Positions 46,100 to 59,000 of a stretch of DNA of 64,000 bases are shown here, piece after piece. The DNA comes from Apoda limacodes (taxonomy: Eukaryota; Arthropoda; Insecta; Lepidoptera; Limacodidae), in contig OX291551.1 in NCBI GenBank assembly GCA_946406115.1, positions 6,386,001 through 6,450,000 on the forward strand. Direction: 5' to 3'. The position numbers and the translations under genes were made by a program. The notes below the pieces were generated by a model, which ran no database searches, was not told where the DNA came from, and saw only the letters and a list, made by a program, of their open reading frames with translations. Position 1 is the first letter of the stretch, and every line of letters starts with the position of its first letter.

Positions 46100-46948
46100 C
46101 GTACAGCGCCCCCTTTCTTTCCGCGCAGGTATGCCGCCTGAGACGTAACGAATCGGATTGGTTCGCGTCTTCGGTACACTCATGAAAACCCCATTCACTG
46201 TGGTCCCACAATTCCAGAACACTCCCCTCTCCATCTCTAAGAGCATTGGGATCCTTGGCGTTGACATCTCCAGCGATGTTCAGTTCCGAGATCATTTGCT
46301 AGACAAGGTAAAGCTGGCGTCCAAAAAACTTGGTGTACTCAACAGAGCGAAGCAGTACTTCACGTCGGGGCAAAGGTTGCTACTTTACAAGTCGCAAGTC
46401 CGGCCCCATATGGAGTACTGCTGCCATCTCTGGGCGGGTGCACCCGGATACCAGCTTGGCCCTTTTGACTCGGTTCAACGACGGGCTGTGAGAATTGTCG
46501 ACGATCCCAAACTCAGTTGCAGTATTGAGCCCTTAAGTCTGAGGAGAGACTTTGCCTCCCTGTGTGTGTTCTACCGCTTGTACAATGGATTGTGTTCTGA
46601 GGAATTGTTGGAAATAATGCCCACGGCTACTTTCTACCATCGCACCGCTCGCCATCGACAGGGAATTCATTCTCACACTTTGGAACCAAAATGGTCGCGA
46701 ACAGTGCGGTTTCAGAGAAACTTCCTCCCGCGAACCCTTGGGTTGTGGAATGAGCTCCCTGCCAAGGTTTTCTCTAAGGACTACAGTATGGGGTTCTTCA
46801 AAAAAGAAGTTATTAGATTTCTGAAGGGTCGGCAACGCGCGAGTGATGCCCCTGGTGTTGCAAGCGTCCATAGGCTACGGTGACCGCTTACCATCAGGCG
46901 GACCGTAGGCTTGTTTGCCACCTTAGTGGTATTAAAAAAAAAAAAAAA
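46100..46948 (+). mobile_element. LINE family X, best-preserved 3' part
   Basis: 5'-truncated. An uninterrupted frame to TGA at 46883 encodes the RT thumb and C-terminus: [83 protein letters not shown] ends gccaccttagtggtatt plus an A run at 46934-46949. CR1/Jockey-type LINE by the conserved MEYC.HLW and LWN.LP motifs. Lies 3' of GBA2; intact frame and pure poly(A) suggest a young insertion. Confidence 0.85.
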
Positions 46949-46999
46949 ACATCTCGCGCGAGATTATGCGAATTAGATATTTTGCGCGGTCATAGAAGT

Positions 47000-49800
47000 T
47001 GAATTTCTATTAAATTTTATTATTATTATTATATAGTTTTTTACGTTTCAAGAAAAAAACAATGCAATTATTATAGTATTATTACTAAGAAAAGGGTTAC
47101 AGTTAAAAAGGTTTTTGAGGGTTATTATATTTTTTACCCTAAAAAGCGTGGGCTATTATTTTCACTTTTACACTTTTTCTCTGTGAACGTTGTTTAGTAT
47201 TGTTAATCAAAATTTCTACGTGTAAATTTAATTATTTATTTTAGTATTGTAATAAGTAGTTACCTAAAATGAATTGTGATATATCATCAAAATTTGTATG
47301 TGATTTTTATACAATAACATTTTCATTAGTTTTAACACAATTGACTATACCAATGAAATTAAAAACTATTTTTTAAAAATCACCGTGACTTATTTTGTAT
47401 TTTTTTTATCAATTTGTAAAATACTTATACTGTCATGTGGATTTACTTATTTTAATATATATGGCGTAAAAATAAAACACTCAGTTCTGAATGACCAATA
47501 TTTATTTATTATACTTTGAAATCGCACTTAGTCTTGCAAAGAATGATCCAAATTACCGCAATGTAAACCGTGAATATTCATCAATACTGGATTGTAATTA
47601 AAAAAGGTCCCGGTGTCTTGTAAATTACATACCACCTTTTGCATGTGTGAATGCCTTAAATGCCTCACCGTATCACAGTTCACTGCAAGGACACATTTGG
47701 AGACGTAGTCACCACGCTGACCTAGTGCGGGTTGGCTTAAAACAGCTCGAGGTAAATCGACTGTCGAGTTTTCAAGCTGCTCAAAAATCCTCAAACTTTG
47801 CTTAACGACTGCCATCATAACATATGATAATAGTAAAAGAAATGTTAAATATATAATAATCAAGATTTTTCTGTTGGTGAATAATAAATAAATAAAAAAA
47901 TAGTTTAAGCAATATTTAAAATACGTGTTTTTTTTGTATTTTAAAAAATAAAGGTATACTAGTTTCTGTTTTTGAGGAGCTAATTAACTTTAATACTCAA
48001 TATGAGATGGCGTCAGTTATTTTTTTAAGAAGTTTAGGAAAAAGGTTGTCCAAAAAATATTGCCAAAATCACTGTTAAAATACTAAAATACTACAATTCG
48101 GTGTAAATTCCACCTCCGTCTTTCCATTAGTTTAAGAACTAAAGTTTTTGGTGAACATTTCAATCATTTTAAATCCTATGTTTATAATGTACTAGCTTTT
48201 GCCCACGGTTCCACCCGCCCTAAATTCGGTTACGGGTTAGGATTTTAACGACAACTCCTCAATTATGGAAAAAAACAACCGACTCACACTTAACGTTTTC
48301 AAGCAACCTATATCCTTTCCCGGGACTCAAACTATCCTCCATACCAAATTTCATCTTAATTGGTACAACGGTTAAAGCGTGAAGAGGTATCAGACAGTTA
48401 CTTTCGCATTTGTAATATAAGATGTAGGTCAATTAAAAAAAAATCTACTTAAAGTTGTATCATTTATTAAAAAACTAAATATAAGGTACAGATAAATGCA
48501 AATAGTTTTCATTTAACTACACACCTATTATAATGAAAACTATTTAATTAAAACGTCCCTTATGAAGATTCTCAATTTTGTACCTATATATTTAAAATAA
48601 AATTAATCTTGAATATAGAAAAATAAATAAGAATATGCCTCTACAGCTATGTTGAAACAAAACATCTAATTATTTACAAAAAATCACGTATAAATTTCAG
48701 TCTTCCTGCATTCCTGCATGCAAATGTAATGACCTACACAAAATGCTGGGTCTTATTTGATGTACTTTGAAAATTCCTTAAAATGTTGAATAAAATACCT
48801 ACCTATTTATCGTTAGATTTAGATTTATCGGTGGTATTACCTCCAGATATATTAAAATACAAACATTGGCTACTAGTACAAAGTTACAGTTACATTCATC
48901 TAAATATATATTTACATAAATAATTTTATTAGACAGGCTATTAGGCTATTTACCTAGGGCATTGTATCTACTAATTAATTAATCGTAAAAACATTGTGGT
49001 ATTTTGTAATAGGCTTTTTTGTAAGCAATTTAATAGAAAAAGTGTTGAGGTGGGAAACAAAGATTAAATGCGATAGACATTTTTTAAATGCGCAATAAGC
49101 AGGATATGCCTTATTATTTGCGTAAAAGAAACTTAAAAACTTAAAGTGACATTCTGTATTTGTTTGTTCGTGGGTCTAGCTTTTGAATACAGAGGGGAGG
49201 TAGGGGCACACGAAACTAGTTTGGTTGCAACGACCTATTTGTACATGATTCGCGCGAATGCTCTGTTTAATTTCCGACGATGATTGCATTCGTAGCGAGT
49301 GTTCGCCCCATGTGACCGTGGATTAATTTAATCTTCTTGGGGCAAATCCAAATGACTAGTTAAGTTTGTACGTTTTATAAGATACACCCACATTCAGTAC
49401 CTACCTACGGCCATGGATTGATTCAAATAAAAAACGAATTGGCAACGTGACTATTTTAGAAAACAAATTAACTTATTAAAAAATATTAATAGGCAGTTTA
49501 CTTAAATTAACTAAGACTCGATCTGTCTCGCTTGTACTTGTAAAATAAGTAGGTATAAAAGGGCTGCTACATTCAAAAAGGCTGCTACATTGCGTGCAGA
49601 AGAACTCTGGGGAAATCGAAAGAAATCGCAATGGGCAGCCAGTCGCAACACAACTACCAGGTCACATCAAGTCTCAACTTCAAATGGAGTTCCTTCCTAC
49701 ATACATGACTGGGTCTTCCGTACCTAAACTATTTTATACACATATGAAATTCGTGTGTCATATCAAAAATTAGATTTTGACTCAGTCCAAAATACAAAAC
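47000..49800. other. Intergenic gap between GBA2 and stumps
   Basis: Apart from the repeats at 47640-47820 and 48190-48425 I see no coding exon. AT-rich single-copy-looking sequence; the downstream UTR of stumps may enter its upper end. Confidence 0.4.
47640..47820 (-). repeat. Related repeat, second copy
   Basis: ggagacgtagtcaccacgct and gacctagtgcgggttggctt followed by gactgtcgagttttcaagct, parallel to 34095-34250. The frame reading through it is not a gene. Confidence 0.35.
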
Positions 49801-49813
49801 GTGCATGACACTG

Positions 49814-50003
49814 TCATGTGTGCGTGGCAGATATATTCATGTACATGTGCGCGTCGCGATTGTCGCAGCGCCCGATTACAGGTGGGCGATCGCGCGAAGC
49901 GAATGTAAGTCGCAAGTGTGTGCCGTTCGACTCGGTGTCGCAGTCGAGTCGCTCGCGCGATGCAGAATTCTCACGTTCCACTATTGTTGCCATGGGTTGA
50001 CCT
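49814..50003 (-). CDS. stumps: stumps candidate terminal exon
   Basis: Acceptor attcgtttcag, phase compatible with the 50380 donor. Reads GQPMATIVERENSASRERLD and ends NISATHT, TGA at 49816-49814. No known motif and CpG-rich sequence, so support is the splice signals and frame only. Confidence 0.5.
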
Positions 50004-53000
50004 CTGAAACGAATAAACTTATTAAAGGTGACGAAATAGTGCCTTTTTACACGTTCCGGCAAACGGGTAGGTAACGAATTGTATGTAAATGTATGGGAGC
50101 TTTCATAAAAACCGGCGTTAACTACCAAGTACCTACCTACATACACTTCGCCACCAGGTATCCGATGCCGGATACCGGTTACCGGATCGTATGAAAAGGC
50201 ATATAGGATTTGTAAAAGGCTAAAGATCTTCACCAAACATTTTTATGGTAATCTGAGCCTTACCTTACTTGGTCAATACCTTCTCCACCAACTATTAACT
50301 CATAATCTCTCATAAATTGTCTGTTGAAACTTTGTATTTTCTACTTGTGTGCCGTAAAGATGAACACATGCATAGGTACCTGTTTGTTTGTTCGTGCCGC
50401 GGATGACCGAAGGTTGTGAGCGGCGGGCCAGCGGCAAGGGGGCGCGGCGGAGGGGGGATCAAGTAGTCATCGAGCCGGCCGTCACTCTCGCACGCAGAGT
50501 GCATCGTCAGCGTACTTGAAGATATCTGAGAAACATAAAATAAGTTAACCTATGATAAATGCCACTGTAACGTTATTAGAATAATAACCTACTAAGTAAG
50601 AAAATATTGAAAGAAGAAACTCAGGATATACACAACATAGGTACCTACTCGTATTCATAATTAATTATAAACAAGATATGCAAAACAGATTCATTTCTAG
50701 CAAGTAGCTACCTACTTTAGTATAGTATTTATTTTGTTTAATTTTGATATTTGATGTTTCTAACACAATATTTCTACTTTGAAACAAAATAAGATAGTTG
50801 AAGAGTGTCATACGAAAACACACAGAAGTTGGTGCTGTACTTGTAGCACCCTGTACAAAATAAAGAACAAAAAGTCGTTGTGCTTAAGGCGAGGTTATCG
50901 TGGTTTTGGGTGCTTACGAACATCATTTTAAGGCATAAATATAAAATAATAACGCCTTAAAAGAAAAGAATTAAAATGTGTATATACCTACCTATACTAT
51001 CTAAGAACTGGCAAAGCCCGGAACATGATTAGAATATTTGAATAGCAAAATTACCAAAAATGAAATTAACTTCTTTGACATGAATTTGAAGGATTAAAAA
51101 CAAGCGTGAATGAAGAGTTAAGGCAAAAAAAAACTGCGAAATTTTTAATACAACCTGGTTTCTTGTCACGGAAGTTATATCGCTGCCGTGCGCAATTGTT
51201 TATCATTAATTTGGCGGTAACAGTGTAAATTAAAATCAAGATAACTTCGCCCTAACAATGGAGCAAGTTAGACGGTTAGGTTGTGTTAGACAAGATTTTT
51301 TGTATAACACAACCTAAAACTTTAGTAGTATGTGATTAGGGATTACAATCCCGCAAAACGGGATCCCGCACCTTCAAAACGCGGATCCGCGGATTTCGCA
51401 AATGGAAAGTTTGACACTTAAACATTCGGTTAAATCGCGAGTAGCACGAGTGCGACGTTTCAGTTGTTCATAAATGGCACTGCGCAGCGCCTGTGCACGT
51501 CTTTCTGTAGGTGACGAGTGTTTTGTTTTCGTATTCACCGTCCGGCTTTTAATATAGCTATACAATAAATACCATTTGATTCCGCGGCGCCTCGCAGCGG
51601 GCTTCATACAAACGAATTTCTCATTAGTTTTTGACATTTACTAATCAATCACTGTGAAATTTCTTAGTCATAATCCCAAGCCGAATAAATATATCTGTGG
51701 TTTTATTAACTAGAAATCTTTTTTAAACAATTTTTAATTTTATTATTTAAAACATTTTACTTTTTTGTATAAAAAACTAGAATCCTGTATAACTTTTGAA
51801 CTATAAAATTTACCAGAAAACTGACACACTGCAGACCTAGATATTTATTACTTAAACATGTCTTCAAATTTTCGTGGTGTTTTATCAGCAAGTGTCAAAA
51901 TAAGTGAAAAATTCATTTGTATGAAGCACGCTGAGAGGCGCTCCGAATCGTATTCTCTTAAAAGCGTATTTTTAAAAATTATCACCATAGTTGATATCAT
52001 TGTAATAGCATCTAAGAGAAAGTTGTGAATTGATTATTAGTTATTATATGAATAAGACTGAATTAAAAATATAAAACTGTTGTTAGGAGTAAGGGTAAAA
52101 TTAAACAAAACTAATTAACTATGCCAAACATTTAAAGATGAATCTAAGAAAACAGATTAATTACTTATACTTAATTGATAGAAAAGAAATAATTTATGTT
52201 GCTTAATGTAAGAAATGATTAATAAAAGTTGAATTTTACACAAAAACCTGAAGTTTCAATTTGATTTTATAACATAATGTCAAAGATGCGGGAACCCGCG
52301 TGATCCCGCGCGGGATTGAATGAGCTGCGGGATTGCAATCCCTATATGTGATAGACAAGCTTTGTTTGCCTAAATAACTGAGAATATCAACTTATTCAAC
52401 AAATCTGTACTCACAATAGATCTGGCTTTGTCATCACACTCTGAGTGTACGCTGTTGGTCTCAGTGACGCTGCCGCCGCTCACTGTACTCAGACGACCAG
52501 ATGAAGATGAACCTAAACATAAATTACCGATATTAAATTCAAATGGTTTATTTATCAAAAAAAGGATACAATATCACTTTTTTGACCTAAGTATAATATG
52601 CAAGGAATTTATAAACTACTACCGTTTCGGAATCAAGATGGCGTTCTGGGAAGAAGAAACGGCGAAAGAAACTATCCGGCTGTCGCTCTTTTCAATTTTA
52701 ATTATAACGATTTGTACATTTCCAAATATAAGTACTATGATAACAAAATTTTAGTTATTCCCATGCGTTTTTATCTATAAGATAGTCTTTGATTGAATAG
52801 TAAGCTTTTTTGACAAGTTTCTGTTTACATACTTTTGCACTTTGTCCTTTAAATGATCTATCAATTTTCTCAAGCCTTGTGTGGATCAGAGCAAGTTTGT
52901 GTCTATTTCTTGTATTACGATTATGAACATTACTATTTTTTTAAAAAGATTAATATTCTTATGAACATACATTGAATTATCAAATATATATTGACCAGGT

Positions 53001-56000
53001 AAAGTTAGTTATTTAAGTCCAGGTTTCTCTGGAATTGGACTCTCTGCACAAGGAATTGTCAGAGTATTAAGGTCTTAAATAGTAAGTACTAAGGTTCTTT
53101 TATAATTGCCTACTCGTATTTTTAATTTTTCTTTTGTATACTCACTGTCACTCAAGCTACTGTTAGGCCGAGTATTGCCATTGCGCTTCTCGATGGAGCC
53201 ACCGTTATCGTGATCTGAAACATTTTCTCATTATTATATGCTTCAACACATGTTTTCACTTATGTAAGTTATTAGTTTTAAAAGAATATGCAAACTCACT
53301 TTTATGCTTGTTCTTTGAAAACATTTTTTTCACCCTCTCAAAGGGGGTCGGCCTTTTCATATTCTCCTTTATTTTATGTTGTATCTTGTCATACTCTTCC
53401 CGCATCTTATTTAGTTGATCTTGCTTCTCTTTCAATGACTGTTGCGTCTCGTTTCTGTTTTTCCATTCCATGACTAGCTTTTCCACTTCTGATATTGTGA
53501 ATACATTGTTTTTAAAATCTGTAATAATTTCGGCTAATTCCTCTTGTCCAGTTAAAGGACAATTTTCTTTTCCGGATTTAACACTACCGCTGCTTCTAAT
53601 AAAGTCTTTGGTATTTAAATTTATTTGACTTATATCACTAGTAGGAGTTTCTATACTAAAAGCCTTTGATTCTTCGGTGGGAGAATACAAAAATATGTCA
53701 GCCTGTTGTGGAATTAAGCGAGAACTGTTTGCATACAAATTATTCGGCCTGAATTTTGGACTTTCTACTTTAATATTGGAAGGTTGGAACAAATAATCAT
53801 GTTCTAAAGCTTGCTGGATTCTTTCCGCTGTATCATCATGTACTGGAAATGAATTTTGGTATAGTTGTTCTTTCATTGGAGTTATTTTTAAAGTTGGCCG
53901 TGGTTTCTTATCAGTTTGTTCAAACACTTCTTCCAGATTCTGTGTACAGGCTTCGCTAAATGGATCTGTCGATGTTTCTAAGACAGATTCTTCAGTTTGG
54001 TGAGTTGGAGAGTCAACCGTATCACACGATTCTGCAACATGCAGGTCTTGATCGTTGTTCTTTTCATTTTCATCTTTATCATTTTCCGACATGTTTTTCA
54101 GATAGTAGTACATATTGGAGAATTCATTTATTTTCTGAAAAAAAAAAAAACTATGCCTAAGTAGGTTCATTAAAATAACGCCATTTAAAATGTTCAATGC
54201 TGAAATCTTTTTTAAGGTGCAATATTGAAAAAACGTCTGTCTTATGCGAGGTCTGCAGGCTTCCTCTAGTACATATTTGGTTACTGTCGTGGTTTAGCAA
54301 TTGATTGCCGCCGTAGCCGAGTGTAGGGTTATGCGTCTGACTACTGTCTCAAATAAAGTGGATTCGATTCCCGACAATATAAAGCTACAATTTGTACCCT
54401 ACCCCTACCTTGCTGCGACAATGGGCGTCGCAGGATATAGAGGTATGCCGTTATATAAGTTGTACTCACGAGGTGATCGGCCAGCATTTCAGCGAGCCGA
54501 TGATGCTTGTTCTCCTGCGCCAGGGCGGGCGGTGTGAGGCGGCGCACATTGCGCAGAGCGAGTGCAGCGGCCCCGCCGGGGCACTCCAGCAGCTGCCAGC
54601 ACACGCGCTCTAGACCGAACCGCGCCGCCCAGTGAAGCAGCGTTGGATACTCCTCACCGCCTATAAAATACATATTATTTTATTAAAATTTGTAATTTAC
54701 GACGTATGGAACGATATGAATGTGAACCCACTGAGCATAAAACTTACATCAAGTTGAGAAAATTAGTAACGTTGTAGAGAAGTTAAAATAATTATATTGC
54801 GAAAACAAAGTGACAGTAACTTCGTACAATGATGTTTTAAAATAAACATTGCTTCGACATTGCGCTACCAACTTTACATTTACTACATTACAACAATGAT
54901 AAATAGTAACATCTCAATAAGTTTGTGAGTTATATTGCTGCAAAGTTCCTTTATAAACTTTAATTTGTATCATTGCAGTTAAATCAATTATTGAGTTTCG
55001 ATGAGGTTCAAATTAACAATAAGATGCAAGTTACTGTCATGTGTCAGCTGTGTCAAGTCTGAAACTTGCAAATGTACGATATAAATTACCAAAACTTGCT
55101 GTAAGTTTCATGCTCAGTGGGTAGTATCCTACCAATATTTTTTCTGCATATTGAGTGATATTTGTCTCTTTGTTGAATCCATTTAATAAAATCAACTTAC
55201 TTATCATATCTCCTTTAGGGTTGAACTGATCCGGGGATGCAAGCAGGTTGAAGTGAGGAGGGATGTTCTTTTGGAACGCGCTGAGCATCCAGCTGTCAAG
55301 CTGCTCCTTACTCGTAGTTTTGAAACCCAGGGTCTGGAATACTTACAAAATTATTTACAGCCCAAAATTCACAAACACAGTATGTACACTTCTATGCACA
55401 AGTAGGTAGACATATTATGTACCAATTCTAAAATAGATAACTTCAGGGCAAGCTAAAGGCATCAGATTTTACAAAATAAATCCAAAACCAAAATGTACCT
55501 AGTTATTTAAAAATCAAACAAAAATGTGTATGTACAATTACCCATATAATATTTACTAAATAAAGTTAATTCATATGTCTGTATGCAAGGACCAATTAGT
55601 TAAACTTACGGAAATCCTCATTAGCTCAAATGCAACTCGTACTCGTATAAATTAAACGTATGAGTCAGTCTAAATTGTTATGATAAACCCTTCATCAGGG
55701 TATCGTACATTAATGTCAATGTCAATCGTAAAAGGAAAGTGCAAGCGTTATTCAAAAGTATGTTTTGGTAAAAATCAACCTACCTTATTCCTACTCATAT
55801 TATAAATGTGAAAGTTTGTTTATTGTACTTTTTCACGCTTCAACCACTGGACGGATCGGGATAAAACTTGGCATACATATAGGTTAGGTCCTGGAATAGC
55901 ATATAGGCTACTTTTTGTCCCGAAATTCCCGCGGAAATAACTAAAAACGAGCTTAAACGAACTATAGCTAGCTACAGCTTGATATAGCAAACTTCATTAG

Positions 56001-59000
56001 TGTGATTAAGGAGTAAATCACAGTCGCCGATAGCCGAACTTAGGGCGGGCTAGTTAAGGAGTAAATCACAGTATTAATACTGTGATTAAATAAAGGAGTC
56101 CCAAGCCGAAAACCGAATTTAGGGCGGGCGGAGCCGCTGGTAAAGTCTAGTAAATAAATATTATTGGACATTACACACAGCGTCGTCTGACTTCAAAGTA
56201 AGCAAATCTTGTGTTATGGGTATCTGACAACGGATACATAAATATTACTTTTTTTTAGTAAATACATCATACATAAGTACACCCAGACAAACACAAATAT
56301 TTATATTATGACATAAATGTGTGTCCAGTGCGGGAATCGAACCCACACCTTCTGCACAGCAGCTGGCCACACTACCGACTAGGCTAGCTTTTTAATTTTT
56401 ACCTGGCACATAAACTCCAAAGGATGATCCGAAGCCCGGAGCAGCTGATCTAACTCTCGCAGCCTACTCTCGCACTTGATCTGCCTCCGGCCCAGAGACT
56501 GTCCATTCTTGCTCACTCGCACCCAAATCAACATCGACACGTCCAGGCAGGACTCTGAAAAAACGAGACACTCAATCTATGTCTCTATTCTTAAACGATA
56601 TCTGTGCTATCTAATAATTGATTGAATTGTTTATTGACTTTTGTGATACATTACGACCCAAAATAAGCAAAATTACAAAGGGCAACTTAGCACGATCTTC
56701 TACTGTGTAACCCAATATCTTTTTCTTATTCTTCTTAATATTCTTGCTAATTCTAAGTCGACTAATAAATTCTCAAAGACAGGCTGATGTTTTCACTTAA
56801 GTATTTTAAGAAGTATATTTTTCTTTTGGTTTTACTTAATAATATAATTAAGTTGAAGCTTATCTATTATAAGTGTGCCGGGCCGTGTGCTTGTTTGCTA
56901 CTAAAATGGCAAACAAGCACGCGGCCCGCCTGATTTTAAGAGGTTTCCGTAGCCTACTTGTGTGGTGCTAACTCTTACAAGCTTTTACTTTATTTTGAAT
57001 AAATCCCATAATAAGTATATGTTTTCTAGGCATAATCTTAACAGAAAGTATTATGCAGCCCAAGTGTCATCTAAAACCAGAACTTCTAAGCTGTTTGTTG
57101 TTTTTTTTTTAATTTGGTGAAATTTGGTTGTCATAGCCCTCTATGCCAATGACATCGTGTGAACTAAACTTACCTTTTGCCTATACTAAATTATAATAAT
57201 AATAATAACTTAACCTGGAGTTAGTAAACAAAAATAAACCTGGTATATCAAATTGAAGCGTGTAGGGATTTCTCTTCTTAAAGGCACCTATGTGAATGAC
57301 CTCCCCCTTCTTGTCCACCATTATCTTAATGCTGTCCTCCTCTCTAATGGGGTCGTTGAGAAGCGCTATCACTCGGCTTTGGCCCTGTCACAAACAAAAT
57401 TACATAATGATAATTTACTACAACAATGCAGCTTTTTTATGGTTGTGTTTATGAAACACTGTTTAAAGTTATGGGTTTATTAAACTACGCTTAAACATGA
57501 TAATCGTTTTCAAATAACTAATTGAAAATGCAAAGAAATTAAATAGAAGGTATGTCTCTGTAAAATCGCTAGGTTGACAAATAAATGTTTCTTTTTTAAA
57601 CCGCTACATACTTCGTTGTAAAATGCCTTTTTTTTGTTGTACTTTCAATAAAAGTTTTTAATACACCATTAGTTTTCACTTGAGTACATTTAAATTTACG
57701 CTGCTTCATTATCAAAGCTTTTTAGTAGGTTCGTGGTGACCTAGTGGTCTTGTCGTTTGCCTCGTTCTGAAAGGCAGGAATTTTGAGCCCCGTCTCTTCT
57801 CTAAAGCCCCGTCTCTTCTCTAAAGGGATGCCCACCGTCCGTAGTAATTCCGGCCACAAGGGCCCACTTACATAAACATATGTAGATGATAATGGACTCT
57901 ACTATAAGAGTTTTGATAAAGAAGATGGTTATTAAAAAACTTTGGGTTTAAATGTATGACATTTTTTATTTTTTAAAGAAATAATTAATGTTTTTGTAAC
58001 TTGCATTCATTATCTTAATATATATAAATCTCGTGTCACAATGTTTGTCCTCAATGGACTCCTAAACTACTGAACCGATTTTGATCAAACTTCGTAAATA
58101 TCTGTTATTTGATCCAACTTAAAAGATAGGATAGTTTTTATCTCGATATGTCAAGTGCGAGCCGGACTCGGGCACTATAGGTAAAAACCAACTTTCGCCG
58201 GGTACAGAGGGACGGCAGCGGAACAACGTTCGCCGGGACAGCTAGTTTATTATAAATACCCAATATTATCTGTTGTTTACACTGATAATTTCACACAGAT
58301 AAATTGTCTGTAAACTATTGTTTCAGCTACAGGAATTAGTGCGTAGAGTTCTTTATTTTATTAATAATAATCGGTGAACCAAAGCTGCCACCTTAGTACC
58401 TACACTAACAAATTGCAATAAAGTAATAAGTTTCCAAAGTGTTACTATGTGTTTAAAGTTAAAAATAATCTACAAGATTATTCGGCTTATAAATGAACTC
58501 TAGTCTTTACTCACAATAAAAAAATAGAGGTAATGAACAACTCTTACAATTTTCACTTTCTTTGGTACTATTGAGAAGCTGGTCCTGTCAGTAGCGGTGT
58601 CCTTACAGTCTTTGGTGCGAAGGATCCCTACAGCAGCAGTCAAGAACGTGTCTACAAACGATGTATCCTTCTCCATCACGCCCATCATTTGCCACTGCTC
58701 TATTGATGGAAACTCTGTAAAAAAAATCAGTTACTTTTGTGATCCCATAGTATATAGTAACATAGATATAACAAGGATAAAAAATAGTTTGTACCGCTGG
58801 TAGAAAAATGTGAGTCATATTATTTGTCTTCCTTCTAGTGTATAAACATATTACTAAGTAAGTAGGTAGGACTTCCCCTCCAACTTAAATGCTTAAATTA
58901 AGGATTTTACAGGTAAACTAGTGCTAGTCGTACACTTTCTAAATTAGAATTTTGTGACCATGGTCCACGGGGACTCATGTAACCTTAGAGCAGGGCCCCA

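Noticed and set aside
46158..46883. 241-codon frame as a host gene
   Set aside because: MEYCCHLW and LWNELP motifs, poly(A) tail and multiple copies in the window mark it as a LINE ORF2 end.
49805..50074. Forward frames over the last stumps exon
   Set aside because: Overlap the reverse exon with proper splice signals; no support on the forward strand.
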